Part shown: positions 50,787-60,532 of the stretch, piece by piece
Layout of the letters: every line of letters begins with the position of its first letter
Numbering within the stretch: position 1 is the stretch's first letter
Assembly: GCF_030384665.1 (NCBI RefSeq)
Contig: NC_083673.1
Span: forward strand, 2,923,501 to 2,987,500
Direction: 5' to 3'
Length of the DNA: 64,000 nt
DNA from: Lodderomyces elongisporus
Taxonomy: Eukaryota > Ascomycota > Pichiomycetes > Serinales > Debaryomycetaceae
The notes under the pieces: generated by a model
What the model saw: only the letters and a program-made list of their open reading frames with translations
Databases searched by the model: none
Told to the model about the DNA's origin: nothing
Position numbers and translations under genes: made by a program

Positions 50787-51972
50787 TATAATAAATTATC
50801 CAAATGGTCCGAACACAAAGGATGGTCAAAGTAGGAAAAGAAAAAGGAAGCGTGGAAAAGGTGTATATAAAAAAAGAAAGAAGAAAGAAAAAAGTAAGAA
50901 AAAAAATTAAAAAGAAAAAGAGAATGCTAGGATCTGGAACAAAAACAAGGATGACTTAAATCGAAAGAGAGGTTTGGAGAGGTTTTCAAGTTTAGTGCGG
51001 ATTATGAATCTTTATTGTAATCTCGGATCCATGAATAAGTGGCGGCAATACAATACGCTCACAGCCTTTTTTGTTTTTGTTTTTTTTTTAAAAATTATTT
51101 TTAAATTATTTATTTATTTTATGTTCTCTTCAATTTTTATAGCCGAAGAGATGAGACAATAAACGATTGGAGAGTTTGTTTAATAGAGGATACTGGTTTT
51201 CAAACTGATCACAAGCGCAGAGAAGTTATGTAAGTTCCCCAACTAGATAATAAACTCTATTGGTATCCAAATTTTTAAACGGATACACGAAGATATCTAA
51301 TTGGTATGAACTAAAAAGAAGCAATAAGAATAAAACCCCCGTAAAAAAATAAACAGAGGATCCATTCACTTCGATTTTTTTTGATCTATGGCAAGAAAAT
51401 TCCATCATTAATTACATGTGTATAATATATGGTAAATAATGAAACTATGCTGAGATTGCCAAAAAAAAATAAAAGAAAAAGTTGGATATCAATATCAAAC
51501 AAATAAATGAACAACAAAAGAATAATAAATGAACAATAAAAGGACAGAAAAGCTGTACAGTTTTCTTGTACAGGTTTAGAGTTAGTGGTAAAGTATGCAA
51601 CCGTTGGATTCTATGTATTGAACCTATATACGGCTATCTAGTATGATGTGTATTTCTAATGGTTGGAGATGTTGAGTTGAAAAGAAAGAAGTAGAAGTAA
51701 AGGAAGTTTTTTTTTGTTTTTCTTTTTTTTTTTTTGTCTCTTTGCTTTCACTTCTTTTTGCTTTTGATCTTTCGAGCATATTTTTTTGGGCTTCTTTTTT
51801 TTTCTTATTCGCGTCTCTGCTCACTATATGTGGCATGCCCTGATCAATCCTTTTTAGTATGAAAACCGGAACCGAGGTTGCAGAGAATTTTCATACAATT
51901 TACTATTCTTTTCACTGGCGTTATAGAAATCAACACATTACAGATTCAACTTGTCTATAAATTATTTTTCTT
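50787..51972. other. Intergenic, PSG1-like promoter and SAM37 3' side
   Basis: 1.2 kb without a gene, A-rich near the PSG1-like start and T-rich further on. A small frame at 51624-51836 (-) is Lys/Glu-rich low-complexity sequence. Confidence 0.55.
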
Positions 51973-53061
51973 TTAATATTTCACATATCCGGTCCAATAC
52001 ATCACTTCATTATATAAGCTGGGTATTTCTCTCCCTTTTGGTGGCCTTATTGTACAGTTTGTTATAGTATTTTTTTGCAACTCATCAATTTTCAGCTTTG
52101 CAGTTTCAGAAAACGATGCTTTTTGAGAGCTCAAATAGTCCTGAATAAATCTATCTGGTATCTCTTTACTAGTTAAGCAGTATATGCATGCGAGGAATAA
52201 GATATCCCCACTAGAAGGAAGATTACCAAAGATATATGAGCTATTTTCCCGATTGTTTTTCTGGTTATCGTCCTTCTCCTTCTCCTTCTCCTTCTCCTCG
52301 TCTCTCTTTTCTTCTTTTCCATTTTCACTCTCTTTTAAACTCTCAATTTCATTCACGTACTTTTCCACTTTCATCAAACAGCGCATGGAAGCTTTGGACT
52401 CTTTCAAAACTTCCTTAGTTTTGGATTTCTGCAACAAGTACCTTTCATGCAACCCGCTAATACCCTTGTTGGTACCCTCCTCTCCAACATCTTCAGAGTC
52501 GCTTTGCTCGCTATTTACAGTTTCTGTTTCTGCAACAACAACATCTGCATTATTGCTCGAGAAATTGAATAATGACGTTTTGCTTTTATCCAATCCCAAT
52601 AACTTTACCTTTTGTTGCGCAGTGTTGTAAAAGGATAATGACAGATTATACATCATTGGAAAGGGGTAAAAGTTTGACAATAGCTTTCTGGTGTACTTTT
52701 CATAATTTGTCGTGTTGATAAACAAATTGTACTGATTGATGATTTCGAGAGTTTCAGTGAGTTGGCTAACAAGACCCACATTGATCAATTGTTGCCTGTT
52801 GTTTAACACCTGCAAAGTTTCCAGAGATGTATAATTGCTCAACAAATACAAAGCTATCGCCAGATACCCCGATATACATTGTCCATTCTCAAGTAATAAA
52901 ATTGGAAACTCTCCCGATGTGGATAAATTCGTATTATTGGATGTCACGACTTCAAATGCTTTAGAATCCAAAACCAAGCAAGCTAGCCACACCGACGCAA
53001 CACATTGAGGTGAAATAATTGATACCTTGTCTTGTAAACCCCATACATGAAGCTGGATCAT
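51973..53061 (-). CDS. SAM37: SAM37, mitochondrial sorting and assembly machinery subunit (metaxin family)
   Basis: A 362-residue homologue of Sam37/Mas37, the outer-membrane SAM-complex subunit that helps insert beta-barrel proteins. The N-terminal thioredoxin-like/metaxin fold is visible (MIQLHVWGLQDKVSIISPQC, then GEFPILLLENGQCISGYLAIALYLL). A GST-C-like helical part follows (LRQ/LTETLEIINQYNLFIN, KLLSNFYPFPMMYNLS). The central loop (about residues 155-275) is acidic/basic low complexity (Glu/Lys run), and the C-terminus has SYIFGNLPSSGDILFLACIYCL, a metaxin-type helix near the end. The 3' LTR of the retroelement begins about 190 bp before its ATG, so its upstream control region is now largely LTR. 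Confidence 0.85.
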   Translation of the reverse strand: MIQLHVWGLQDKVSIISPQCVASVWLACLVLDSKAFEVVTSNNTNLSTSGEFPILLLENGQCISGYLAIALYLLSNYTSLETLQVLNNRQQLINVGLVSQLTETLEIINQYNLFINTTNYEKYTRKLLSNFYPFPMMYNLSLSFYNTAQQKVKLLGLDKSKTSLFNFSSNNADVVVAETETVNSEQSDSEDVGEEGTNKGISGLHERYLLQKSKTKEVLKESKASMRCLMKVEKYVNEIESLKESENGKEEKRDEEKEKEKEKDDNQKNNRENSSYIFGNLPSSGDILFLACIYCLTSKEIPDRFIQDYLSSQKASFSETAKLKIDELQKNTITNCTIRPPKGREIPSLYNEVMYWTGYVKY

Positions 53062-53246
53062 CGTATAGTTTTAGTTCGTTGCTTTGTGTTGCTATTGACC
53101 TTGGATGACTAGGAAATTGAATTCAGATGAGAAAGAGGGAAACGGTAGTAAATGATGGATCTGGGGAAAGACTAGCTCCAATTTTAAGTAGTGCAAATTG
53201 GTTCGATTAGTGCGCAAAGTTAAAATGTAAGCTAAGGTCAAACGAG

Positions 53247-53251
53247 ACCCC
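53247..53251 (+). repeat. Target-site duplication, left copy (ACCCC)
   Basis: ACCCC immediately precedes the left LTR and recurs exactly after the right LTR at 56784-56788. A 5-bp duplication is normal for LTR-element integrases. Confidence 0.9.
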
Positions 53252-53705
53252 TGTCGCATAGCACTGTCACAAGTGACAAGTGTACGACTGCTGAGCATCG
53301 GTTTGAGCTGGTAGCTCACCGATACCAGCGGTTTGAGTTCGTGACTTGATAGGCTATATTCCAACTAAGTGTAATTGTCAATGATCGCACCTATAAAGGT
53401 CTCAATGCTCATAAGTTAAGAGAGTAAATTGTCTCATACAAAGTCACTAGTAAGGAGAATCGTGAGAGTATACACTCTGCACAATCACCTAGTGATTTGT
53501 GTTCAATGTAGTTGACCGTATAAATTCTGTATTTAACCGATATTTCTATATAATAGTGATAAGTTAATTTTACCACTTCTCGTTCCTATTTATATAAACT
53601 CATCTTGTTTGAAGTTTCAAGTTTCCTATGTCGTGCAATATTTTCCAAATATTCACTTAGCGGAAACGAGGGCACAGAGCGTCCAGTGTGTGTCGCACTG
53701 TGACA
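53252..53705 (-). repeat. 3' LTR (454 bp)
   Basis: On the minus strand the LTR begins TGTCACAGTGCGACAC and ends CTATGCGACA. By eye it matches 56330-56783 with no difference. It contains a short perfect palindrome (TGTCACAAGTGACA), a TATATAA box on the minus strand near 53590-53598 and hairpin-like GAGCT/AGCTC motifs. Confidence 0.92.
53588..53600 (-). promoter_or_regulatory. TATA-type box in the 3' LTR
   Basis: GTTTATATAAATA on the minus strand. The same box lies at 56667-56677 in the 5' LTR, where it would start the element's own RNA. In the 3' LTR it points towards SAM37, about 530 bp before its ATG. Confidence 0.45.
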
Positions 53706-53720
53706 TCTTCCCCCCTTCAA
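53706..53720 (-). other. Polypurine tract next to the 3' LTR
   Basis: On the minus strand TTGAAGGGGGGAAGA directly precedes the LTR start, as expected for the second-strand primer. A second, similar purine run (GCAGGGGGGGAGG on the minus strand) lies ~110 bp further inside, near 53818-53830. Confidence 0.75.
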
Positions 53721-53839
53721 AGTCAGATGAAAGATACGGCCTAATTTCAGTTGTACTTTGGAAAAATATTGATTTGAGGTAAAATAACTGTGCAATATGA
53801 TGATAACCGTTGTGGCCTCCCCCCCTGCAAAGCAAAAAC

Positions 53840-54022
53840 TTACCTATTAAATGATGAGCGGAGCGGCAACAAAAGGTTTCGACAATTTCCTGAAATTCTA
53901 TCGAATAATAAGGGAAATGTTCTCATCAACGTTTGTAACAAATGAATACCTTCAAATCCAAAAACCAAATATTGCGGTGTGAGCCCAATACGTTCGCGTA
54001 CTGTAGTATGGTCCACACACAA
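53840..54022 (-). pseudogene. Integrase-like remnant
   Basis: About 60 codons without an ATG start. DHTTVRERIGLTPQYLVFG resembles the end of a Ty3/gypsy integrase catalytic core (the N-T-T-V-H...G-x-T-P-x-x-L-V-F-G type block), but no catalytic Asp/Asp/Glu motif is present. Its position at the 3' end supports a gypsy-like origin. It is inactive as it stands. Confidence 0.5.
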
Positions 54023-54056
54023 TGCTAAATCTACGTCCTGCGTTGAATCGTTCGTG

Positions 54057-54314
54057 TCAGGATCGTTCGCATAAATATGCTTTTCTAATTTCTAATATTT
54101 GACTCTGCATATTGCCACTCTCATGTGATGTAGGAACAGGTTCATTTCTATTTCCTTCGCCTCCGGATAAGAATGACTTATGTTCTTCATCTGGATTTAC
54201 GACATCCTCCATGGCTAGGTTTTCTAATTCCTTGTTCATTGCCAGTGCAGAGGGATCGAACCTAGCATCAGATGCGTCAGGCTCTTCGTATTCGTAATCC
54301 AAATCTACTTCCAT
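54057..54314 (-). pseudogene. Short acidic frame inside the element, unrecognised
   Basis: An 85-codon frame with an ATG (MEVDLDYEYEEPDASDARFD...) of acidic, Ser/Asn-rich composition. It is in a different frame from the integrase remnant. It may be the end of a gag-pol product or an unrelated leftover. Confidence 0.35.
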
Positions 54315-54357
54315 GCTTTCCTTGGGAAACTGGAGTTCCAGGAATGGTAAATGCGAG

Positions 54358-54700
54358 TCAAGGGTTTGGAGAATGATCCCCGGTTGACAGAGACTTAGAC
54401 TCTAAGTCTCGTCGAGAATCCTGCATAGTTTGATCTATGTCAGGACGAGGTGCGCTTTCGCGACGCATTACTTCAGCCTCCCGTCGCTGTCTGACTACTT
54501 CATTGAGTAGCTGCTTCACCTTGTCAGCTCTCAATTTATTTCGAGTAGATTTTAACACACTGGGGACAGGGGTATTTTTTGAAGCCCAATCCTTCACTAA
54601 CTTCTTTGCGGATCGGGTATTGGCTGCGTACACCAAATATACATGAACGTCATCAACTGTGATCAATTCAATCCTTCGTTGTTTGTCACTCGTCTCTTGT
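54358..54700 (-). pseudogene. Short basic frame inside the element, unrecognised
   Basis: About 114 open codons without an ATG at the start (VHVYLVYAANTRSAKKLVKDW, then a basic Arg/Lys-rich helix). It may be a gag fragment, but nothing decisive is visible. A further open frame without ATG lies at 54807-55005 on the same strand. Confidence 0.3.
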
Positions 54701-55045
54701 CACTTTCTTCAAGCGTGATTCTGGACTTTGATGCAATAATGATGTTATATTTGGGATTTTAATTGGTGAAAGGATAAATGCTAGGAAAACCCTTCGTTCC
54801 AAATTATTAAGGGTTTTGTTCAATTATTGTTGGGATATAATTATCTTTCGCGCCGTGTGGGTTACGAGTCGACGTCGACAATACATTGGGTGAAGTAAAA
54901 AGCTTTTCACCATCAACTAGCCGCGCGCCTGGGTCTGTTTGTTCGGAATTCGTCGACGAAATATCAAGACTTCGGTTAAAAACTCCCCTACTACTAAAAA
55001 CGGAAAGTCAGCATCTCCAATACTCTAATAATTGAACGTCCTGTA

Positions 55046-55566
55046 GAAACACTGAGGTTTCAAAAAATTAGTTGGTTAAATCCTTTCGGGATTTTCGTCC
55101 CACGGCAGCTACCTTCTCCGTCGTTTTTGAAAGGTGTATCTTCTCACCCGAAACACTGAGGTTTCATAAAATTAGTTGGTTAAATCCTTTCGGGACCTTC
55201 GTCCCACGGCAGCTACCTTTTCCGTCGTTTTCTGAAAGGTGTATCTTCTCACCCGAAACACTGAGGTTTCATGAAATTAGTTGGTTAAATCCTTTCGGGA
55301 ACTTCATCCCACGGCAGCTACCTTTTCCGTCGTTTTTGAAAGGTGTATCTTCTCACCCGAAACACTGAGGTTTCATGAAATTAGTTGGTTAAATCCTTTC
55401 GGGAACTTCATCCCACGGCAGCTACCTTTTCCGTCGTTTTTGAAAGGTGTATCTTCTCACCCGAAACACTGAGGTTTCATGAAATTAGTTGGTTAAATCC
55501 TTTCGGGAACTTCGTCCCACGGCAGCTACCTTTTCCGTCGTTTTCTGAAAGGTGTATCTTCTCACC
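55046..55566. repeat. Tandem array, about five copies of a 104-105-bp unit
   Basis: Units start at 55046, 55150, 55255, 55359 and 55463, each beginning GAAACACTGAGGTTTC and ending in a CTTCTCACC-type block. Copies 3 and 4 are nearly identical; copies 1 and 2 differ by a few substitutions and one indel. Because 104 is not a multiple of three, the array cannot be read as a repeated protein in one frame. Each unit contains small inverted repeats (GAAAC...GTTTC; GGGAC...GTCCC). Confidence 0.92.
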
Positions 55567-56309
55567 ATAAATGCCGTTTAGTTTGTTTAGCCTGCGGTCA
55601 CCATATCTAGGCGAGAAATGATAATAGTAACTCCTAAACTCTGCTTTAACGGCCTCACCATAGCTGCAGAGACTGGTGAGCCACTTTTGAGATATAAACC
55701 CTGATTTGGGATGTGGTCATTACCTCTAAATAACTATTTTCCACGATATTTGCACCACTGTGAGGGTAGCCACATACCCGTGCAATATTCGGTACTTTTC
55801 GACGCCATGGCATTTCATGTACAGCCTTCACCTATAGCCAAGTCGGCAGACACAACTCTATTCGGTCTATAGATGCACTCTGTCTAACGTCTACAACCTT
55901 CGCCCTTTGTCAACTGATCGATGAATATCCCATCATAAAGTGTTGACAGTATGCGCTATTTGATATTTTCTGGTGTAGTCCCGGATACTTTCCGATGACC
56001 ACAATGCATATTGTTTCATTGGACTAAACTCGCGTAGTTCTCCAATGAGGAGTAGCTCCTCCTTTAAACTGTAGTTCACAATAGTGAAGCTATTAAATTC
56101 GTGGATGAGGGATTTACTCTTCCACAGGTCCTTCTCATAAATGATATTGACCAAGTGTTGAAAAGCCAAGGTATTGAAATGTCTAGATCATTCAATATCC
56201 TGGTCGACAATACTGCTTAACAGTAGCCTCAATCAAAGTATCAATCACTTGAAATATTAGGTAACCATATCAAATCATTCAAACAACATGATTTGCAAGG
56301 ATTTGAGTT

Positions 56310-56326
56310 CCTCACTCTGGTCGCCA
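56310..56326 (-). other. Primer-binding site of the retroelement
   Basis: On the minus strand TGGCGACCAGAGTGAGG begins three bases inside the 5' LTR. TGG pairs with a tRNA CCA end, so the primer tRNA would end in ...TCTGGTCGCCA. I cannot name the tRNA. Confidence 0.6.
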
Positions 56327-56329
56327 TTC

Positions 56330-56783
56330 TGTCGCATAGCACTGTCACAAGTGACAAGTGTACGACTGCTGAGCATCGGTTTGAGCTGGTAGCTCACCGA
56401 TACCAGCGGTTTGAGTTCGTGACTTGATAGGCTATATTCCAACTAAGTGTAATTGTCAATGATCGCACCTATAAAGGTCTCAATGCTCATAAGTTAAGAG
56501 AGTAAATTGTCTCATACAAAGTCACTAGTAAGGAGAATCGTGAGAGTATACACTCTGCACAATCACCTAGTGATTTGTGTTCAATGTAGTTGACCGTATA
56601 AATTCTGTATTTAACCGATATTTCTATATAATAGTGATAAGTTAATTTTACCACTTCTCGTTCCTATTTATATAAACTCATCTTGTTTGAAGTTTCAAGT
56701 TTCCTATGTCGTGCAATATTTTCCAAATATTCACTTAGCGGAAACGAGGGCACAGAGCGTCCAGTGTGTGTCGCACTGTGACA
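56330..56783 (-). repeat. 5' LTR (454 bp)
   Basis: Apparently identical to the LTR at 53252-53705. It is on the RNA14 side; its transcription runs away from RNA14, through the element towards SAM37. Confidence 0.92.
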
Positions 56784-56788
56784 ACCCC
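56784..56788 (+). repeat. Target-site duplication, right copy (ACCCC)
   Basis: Matches 53247-53251 exactly. The following C residues make the right-hand boundary ambiguous by a base or two, but the length of 5 agrees with the LTR ends. Confidence 0.85.
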
Positions 56789-57077
56789 CCCAAAAAAAAA
56801 GATTCAAAAAAAACCTAAAATTATAAAAAAACAAAGCTGAGAAACACTTACACATCCAATTCCGACAAAAACAGCGTCAAGAACCTGCTCAAGTGCAATT
56901 TATTGTTGTGGCATTTACTCATTTGTTGAGCAAACACCAATCTTTTCTCTTTGATTTGTTATTTATCCAACTATTTAAAAAAATAAGTTTGTCAAATTGA
57001 CAGTAAAGATTTTTTAAAAAAAAAAATCAAGGACCTCATAATTTATTTGAATCTTGAACATAAGAAGTTGACTCAAT

Positions 57078-59967
57078 ATGAGCCAAGTACTCACACCCAA
57101 CGCAAAGGCTAAAAAGATGTCGCTAGATAAAATATCCCAATTAGAAGAAGAGCTTGAACAGGATCCTTTAAATTACAATAAATGGATGAAGTATTTGGAG
57201 CAGGTTGTGACGAAGGATAACCAAGAGCAAGTGCGATTAGCTTTTGATCGATATTTGAGTTATTTTAAATTTGATGTATGTAAAGAACCCAGGGTTATTA
57301 TCAAAGAAATGAAGGGAGAACGAGTAAAAGGAAGAGAAGAAGAAATCGAACACGAACACGAACACGAAAAAGAGAAAGAGAAAGAGAAAGAGAAAGAGGA
57401 GAAAGATGAGGTAGTTGGAATGACGCAAATTGCGCAATCGTTACAAGGAATTCAACTGCCGCAAGCATCGACGGCACTAAAAGTATTGGGGAAACTTCAG
57501 AGACAGGTTTACCTGCTGCATACAAGTATACTTTTCATGACTCTATATGAGTTTTCAATATTCTTTTGGCCTATAATGTATAGTATATATGTATTAGACT
57601 TGACTCAGATTAAACTTGCTATACAGTGCATTTGCTCCTCGCTCCTTTTCCTGTTCAGATTTATTCATTTTCTTTCTGCTTTCTTCACCGAATTTAAACA
57701 AATTATTTGACAAGTTACTAACTTCAAAAATATAGAGTGAACAGTGGACCAACTATATTAATTATGAACTCAGTCGTGGTGAAAAAAAGAATGCCGAAGC
57801 ATTGTTTCAGAAAAGCTTTGCAGTTACCGAAAGTGTTGAGTTGTGCCGACTGTATGTTGATTATGTGAGAAGCATATCTGATTTTGTTACCGGTGGAGAC
57901 AAGGCTCGTGCCACCGTGATCCAAGCTTTTGAGTTTGCAGTGGGTAAAGTGGGCATTGATATCCAAAGTGACAGTTTGTGGCAAGATTATATATCATTTA
58001 TCAAATCTTGGACACCAACAGCCAATTGGGAACAACAGCAAAAGATTGACCTTATTAGAAAAGTTTACAAAAAGCTTTTAACAATACCAACAGAGAATAT
58101 AGAAACGAATTGGACACAATATACAAAATGGGAGAATGAACTAAATCCCGTTACTGCCCAGAAATTTGTATCGGAAAAGTCCGCTGATTTTATGCTTGCA
58201 CGATCGTGGAACACAGAATGGCTCAGAATCACCAACAAGAAACTTAAAAGGACAATTACTCCACACTCTGTTGCTGATGAAACAATTGAACAACAGATGA
58301 AATACTGGCACAATTGGATTGAGATGGAAAAGAGAAACTCCTTGGAATTAAAGGATGAGTCTGCTATCCAGAGTCGTATTAGTTATGTTTACAAGCAAGC
58401 GACGTTTGCTCTTCCGTTTGTGTCGCAAATCTGGTTTGAATCTGTAAAATACTTGTTGACCATTAACGAGGAAAGTAATATAAGCATGTGCATTCATCTT
58501 CTTAAGAACGGCTTAAGCTTAAATCCAAAAAGTTTGCTTCTCTCGTTTCAACTCGCGGAGCTTTATGAAAAGGACAATTCTTTTGACAAGGCAAAGGTTA
58601 TTTTCAACAACCTTATTCAAAAGTATATCAAAGAATTTGAAGGCATAGCCACAGAATATGACGCTATACAAGAGCGCTTGAAGCCTAAGGTGGAAAACGA
58701 AACCGGGGCGGCAGAAGATTCTGATGATGAAATGAAAGATGTACAACCGGAGCACCTGATGAAAACGACAAATTCAATTTCCAATTTGAGCTCTAATCCA
58801 ACAGTAACGAGTAATGGTGGATCGCTTCCCAATATCCCACATTTGCCAAATATCCCAAATTTGGGGAAACAATCCGATGCTAGAGGTGCAAATTCTTCCA
58901 CTGCACCGTCTACTCTTCCCAACTTGCCAAATATTCCAAACTTTACTAGCACCAACGCTGCTTCCGGTACTGCCTTATCCAGTAATGAAATATCGTTGGC
59001 CGATGCAAGGAAATTAGAACAGATCGAGAGAACTAAGGCAGCTCTTGTTGATAAAATCACTCTTGTATATGTGAAATTTATGACCGCAAGTAAACGTGCC
59101 GAAGGAATTAAAGAAGCACGTAATGTATTTAAAACTGCTCGAAAATTTGGCTCTATAGGTTATCAAATATTTGTTGAAAGTGCTTTACTTGAACATTATG
59201 CCGATAACACCAAAACCGCCATTAAAGTGTTTGATGTTGGTATGAAGACATTCTCCACTGAGGGAGAATTTCTTGCTAAATATTTGGATTATTTGATCAT
59301 GATCAATGATGTGGACAGATTGAGAAGTACTATTCAAAATGCAGATGCAAACATTTCCAAAGTAATTGCACTGCTTGAAGACGAGATTAGTGGTGATGAA
59401 AAGATTTTACCGGTTGTAAAGAAACAATTAGAGAAAAGACTAGAGAAGAAGAAATTGCAGTTACAAGGCTTGTTCAAAAAATATATATCTTTTGCAGCTA
59501 CGCATCTTTCGTTGGATGTCACCAATAGTTTTAACAAGAAATATGAGCAACTCTTCCCTGAGGATGACCCAATAAATTTATTTAGCGATAGGTACAGATT
59601 GGGCAAAAGAAATATTATCAAGGTGGACGAATTAAACCAAGAAGACGATATTGTATATGAGGAATATCCTGTTCCAAATAATAAAAGACGAAAACTTTCA
59701 ACATCGGCGTCGGCAATATCACTTCATGAGACTCAAGAATCTATATCTGCGATCAATAGCATACAGGAGTCGAACCGTATTGAGCAAGAGATGATAGAGC
59801 AGCAACGAAAAAGCAAGGTGGATAACTCGCTAGCTGCTGTAGGTCCATCAATTGTTACATTGATGACGGTGTTGCCCAACGCCTCATATTTCGGGCTCTC
59901 TTCCGAAAGTGTCTTTAATAGCAAAAAGTTAGTGACACTATTTGCAAACTCGCCAAACATTCCATAG
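57078..59967 (+). CDS. RNA14: RNA14, mRNA 3'-end cleavage factor IA subunit (one intron)
   Basis: Two exons, 57078-57275 and 57736-59967, joined in phase 0, give about 809 residues. Rna14 is the HAT-repeat scaffold of cleavage factor IA (with Rna15, Pcf11 and Clp1) for polyadenylation. Exon 1 ends with a HAT-type helix (VRLAFDRYLSYFKFD). Exon 2 continues S-EQWTNYINYELSRGE, so the join restores a continuous repeat. Later repeats contain TQWEQ-like TKWENELNPVTAQKFV and the WHNWIEMEKRN, SYVYKQATFA blocks. A Pro/Asn repeat (LPNIPHLPNIPNL, LPNLPNIPNF) is inserted near the middle. The C-terminus (PSIVTLMTVLPNASYF) is the Rna15-binding monkeytail-type region. The protein is longer than yeast Rna14 (about 677), mainly from that insert. 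Confidence 0.9.
57276..57735 (+). other. Spliceosomal intron in RNA14 (460 nt)
   Basis: The donor GTATGT (57276-57281), the branch point TACTAAC (57716-57722, in GTTACTAAC) and the acceptor TAG (57733-57735) are all canonical. The intron is notable for staying open in the exon 1 frame until 57708-57710, about 144 codons, including a Glu/His/Lys repeat. Retention would yield a 210-residue truncated product. Confidence 0.88.
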
Positions 59968-60532
59968 AGTTGGTATTAACCTATTTAAAAGCATTATGTG
60001 AACAATCTCCATTGCTAGCTAGATGAACATCATTTTCCTTTGCCATACGTATATATATATATATATATACATATGTGTGTGTGTGTTAGTGTATGATTTT
60101 TTTTTTGACCTGAGTTGTCTATGTATTTTAAGTATATACATACTATTCATTAAACTGTAATGAAATAAAATTGTTTTTGATAATCAACAAAAAAAAGCCA
60201 AAGAAAAAAAAACAGAGAGAAGATTTGGCTGCAAAATCTCTTTCTGTTCCTTCTTCTCCTTTCTTTCTTTCATTCTCTTTTTCTCCTTTGAGTTCTAATG
60301 ATCCAGCTCTTTTATTTTTTTGGCTTTATTTTTGGTATGTTTAATCTATATAACTCAATAGTTGAAACTCTTTTACCATTCTTTTTCTTTAGCTATCGTC
60401 AATTTGCATTCATAACATTTTCAAATACAATTGAAGTAAAATAAAGAAGAAGCTACGCTTTCTAGAGGGATAGCATATACTTATACATAAACATAAATAT
60501 ATATATCAAAACTTTTAGTTTGCATATAAAGA
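59968..60532. other. Intergenic, RNA14 3' side and promoter of the membrane protein
   Basis: No gene seen. A (TA)n/(GT)n dinucleotide run lies at 60048-60089, and TC-rich tracts at 60238-60300. Confidence 0.6.

Larger units (their letters stand above)
53252..56783 (-). mobile_element. LTR retrotransposon, non-autonomous, minus strand
   Basis: A 3532-bp element with two 454-bp LTRs, TG...CA ends, matching 5-bp target duplications and a 2624-bp interior. On the minus strand the order is LTR, TGG-type primer-binding site (56310-56326), non-coding and tandem-repeat DNA, short broken frames, a polypurine tract (53706-53720), LTR. A late integrase-like scrap lies near the 3' LTR, which fits the Ty3/gypsy order (integrase last). 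I see no reverse transcriptase, RNase H or protease. It sits between SAM37 and RNA14. Confidence 0.9.

Noticed and set aside
55072..55570. Overlapping plus-strand frames of 61-98 codons in the tandem array
   Set aside because: They arise from reading the 104-bp units in changing frames and are on the antisense strand of the element.
57276..57710. Continuation of the RNA14 exon 1 frame as real coding sequence
   Set aside because: GTATGT/TACTAAC/TAG signals and an in-phase join that restores the HAT repeat argue for an intron; retained as a regulatory possibility in findings.
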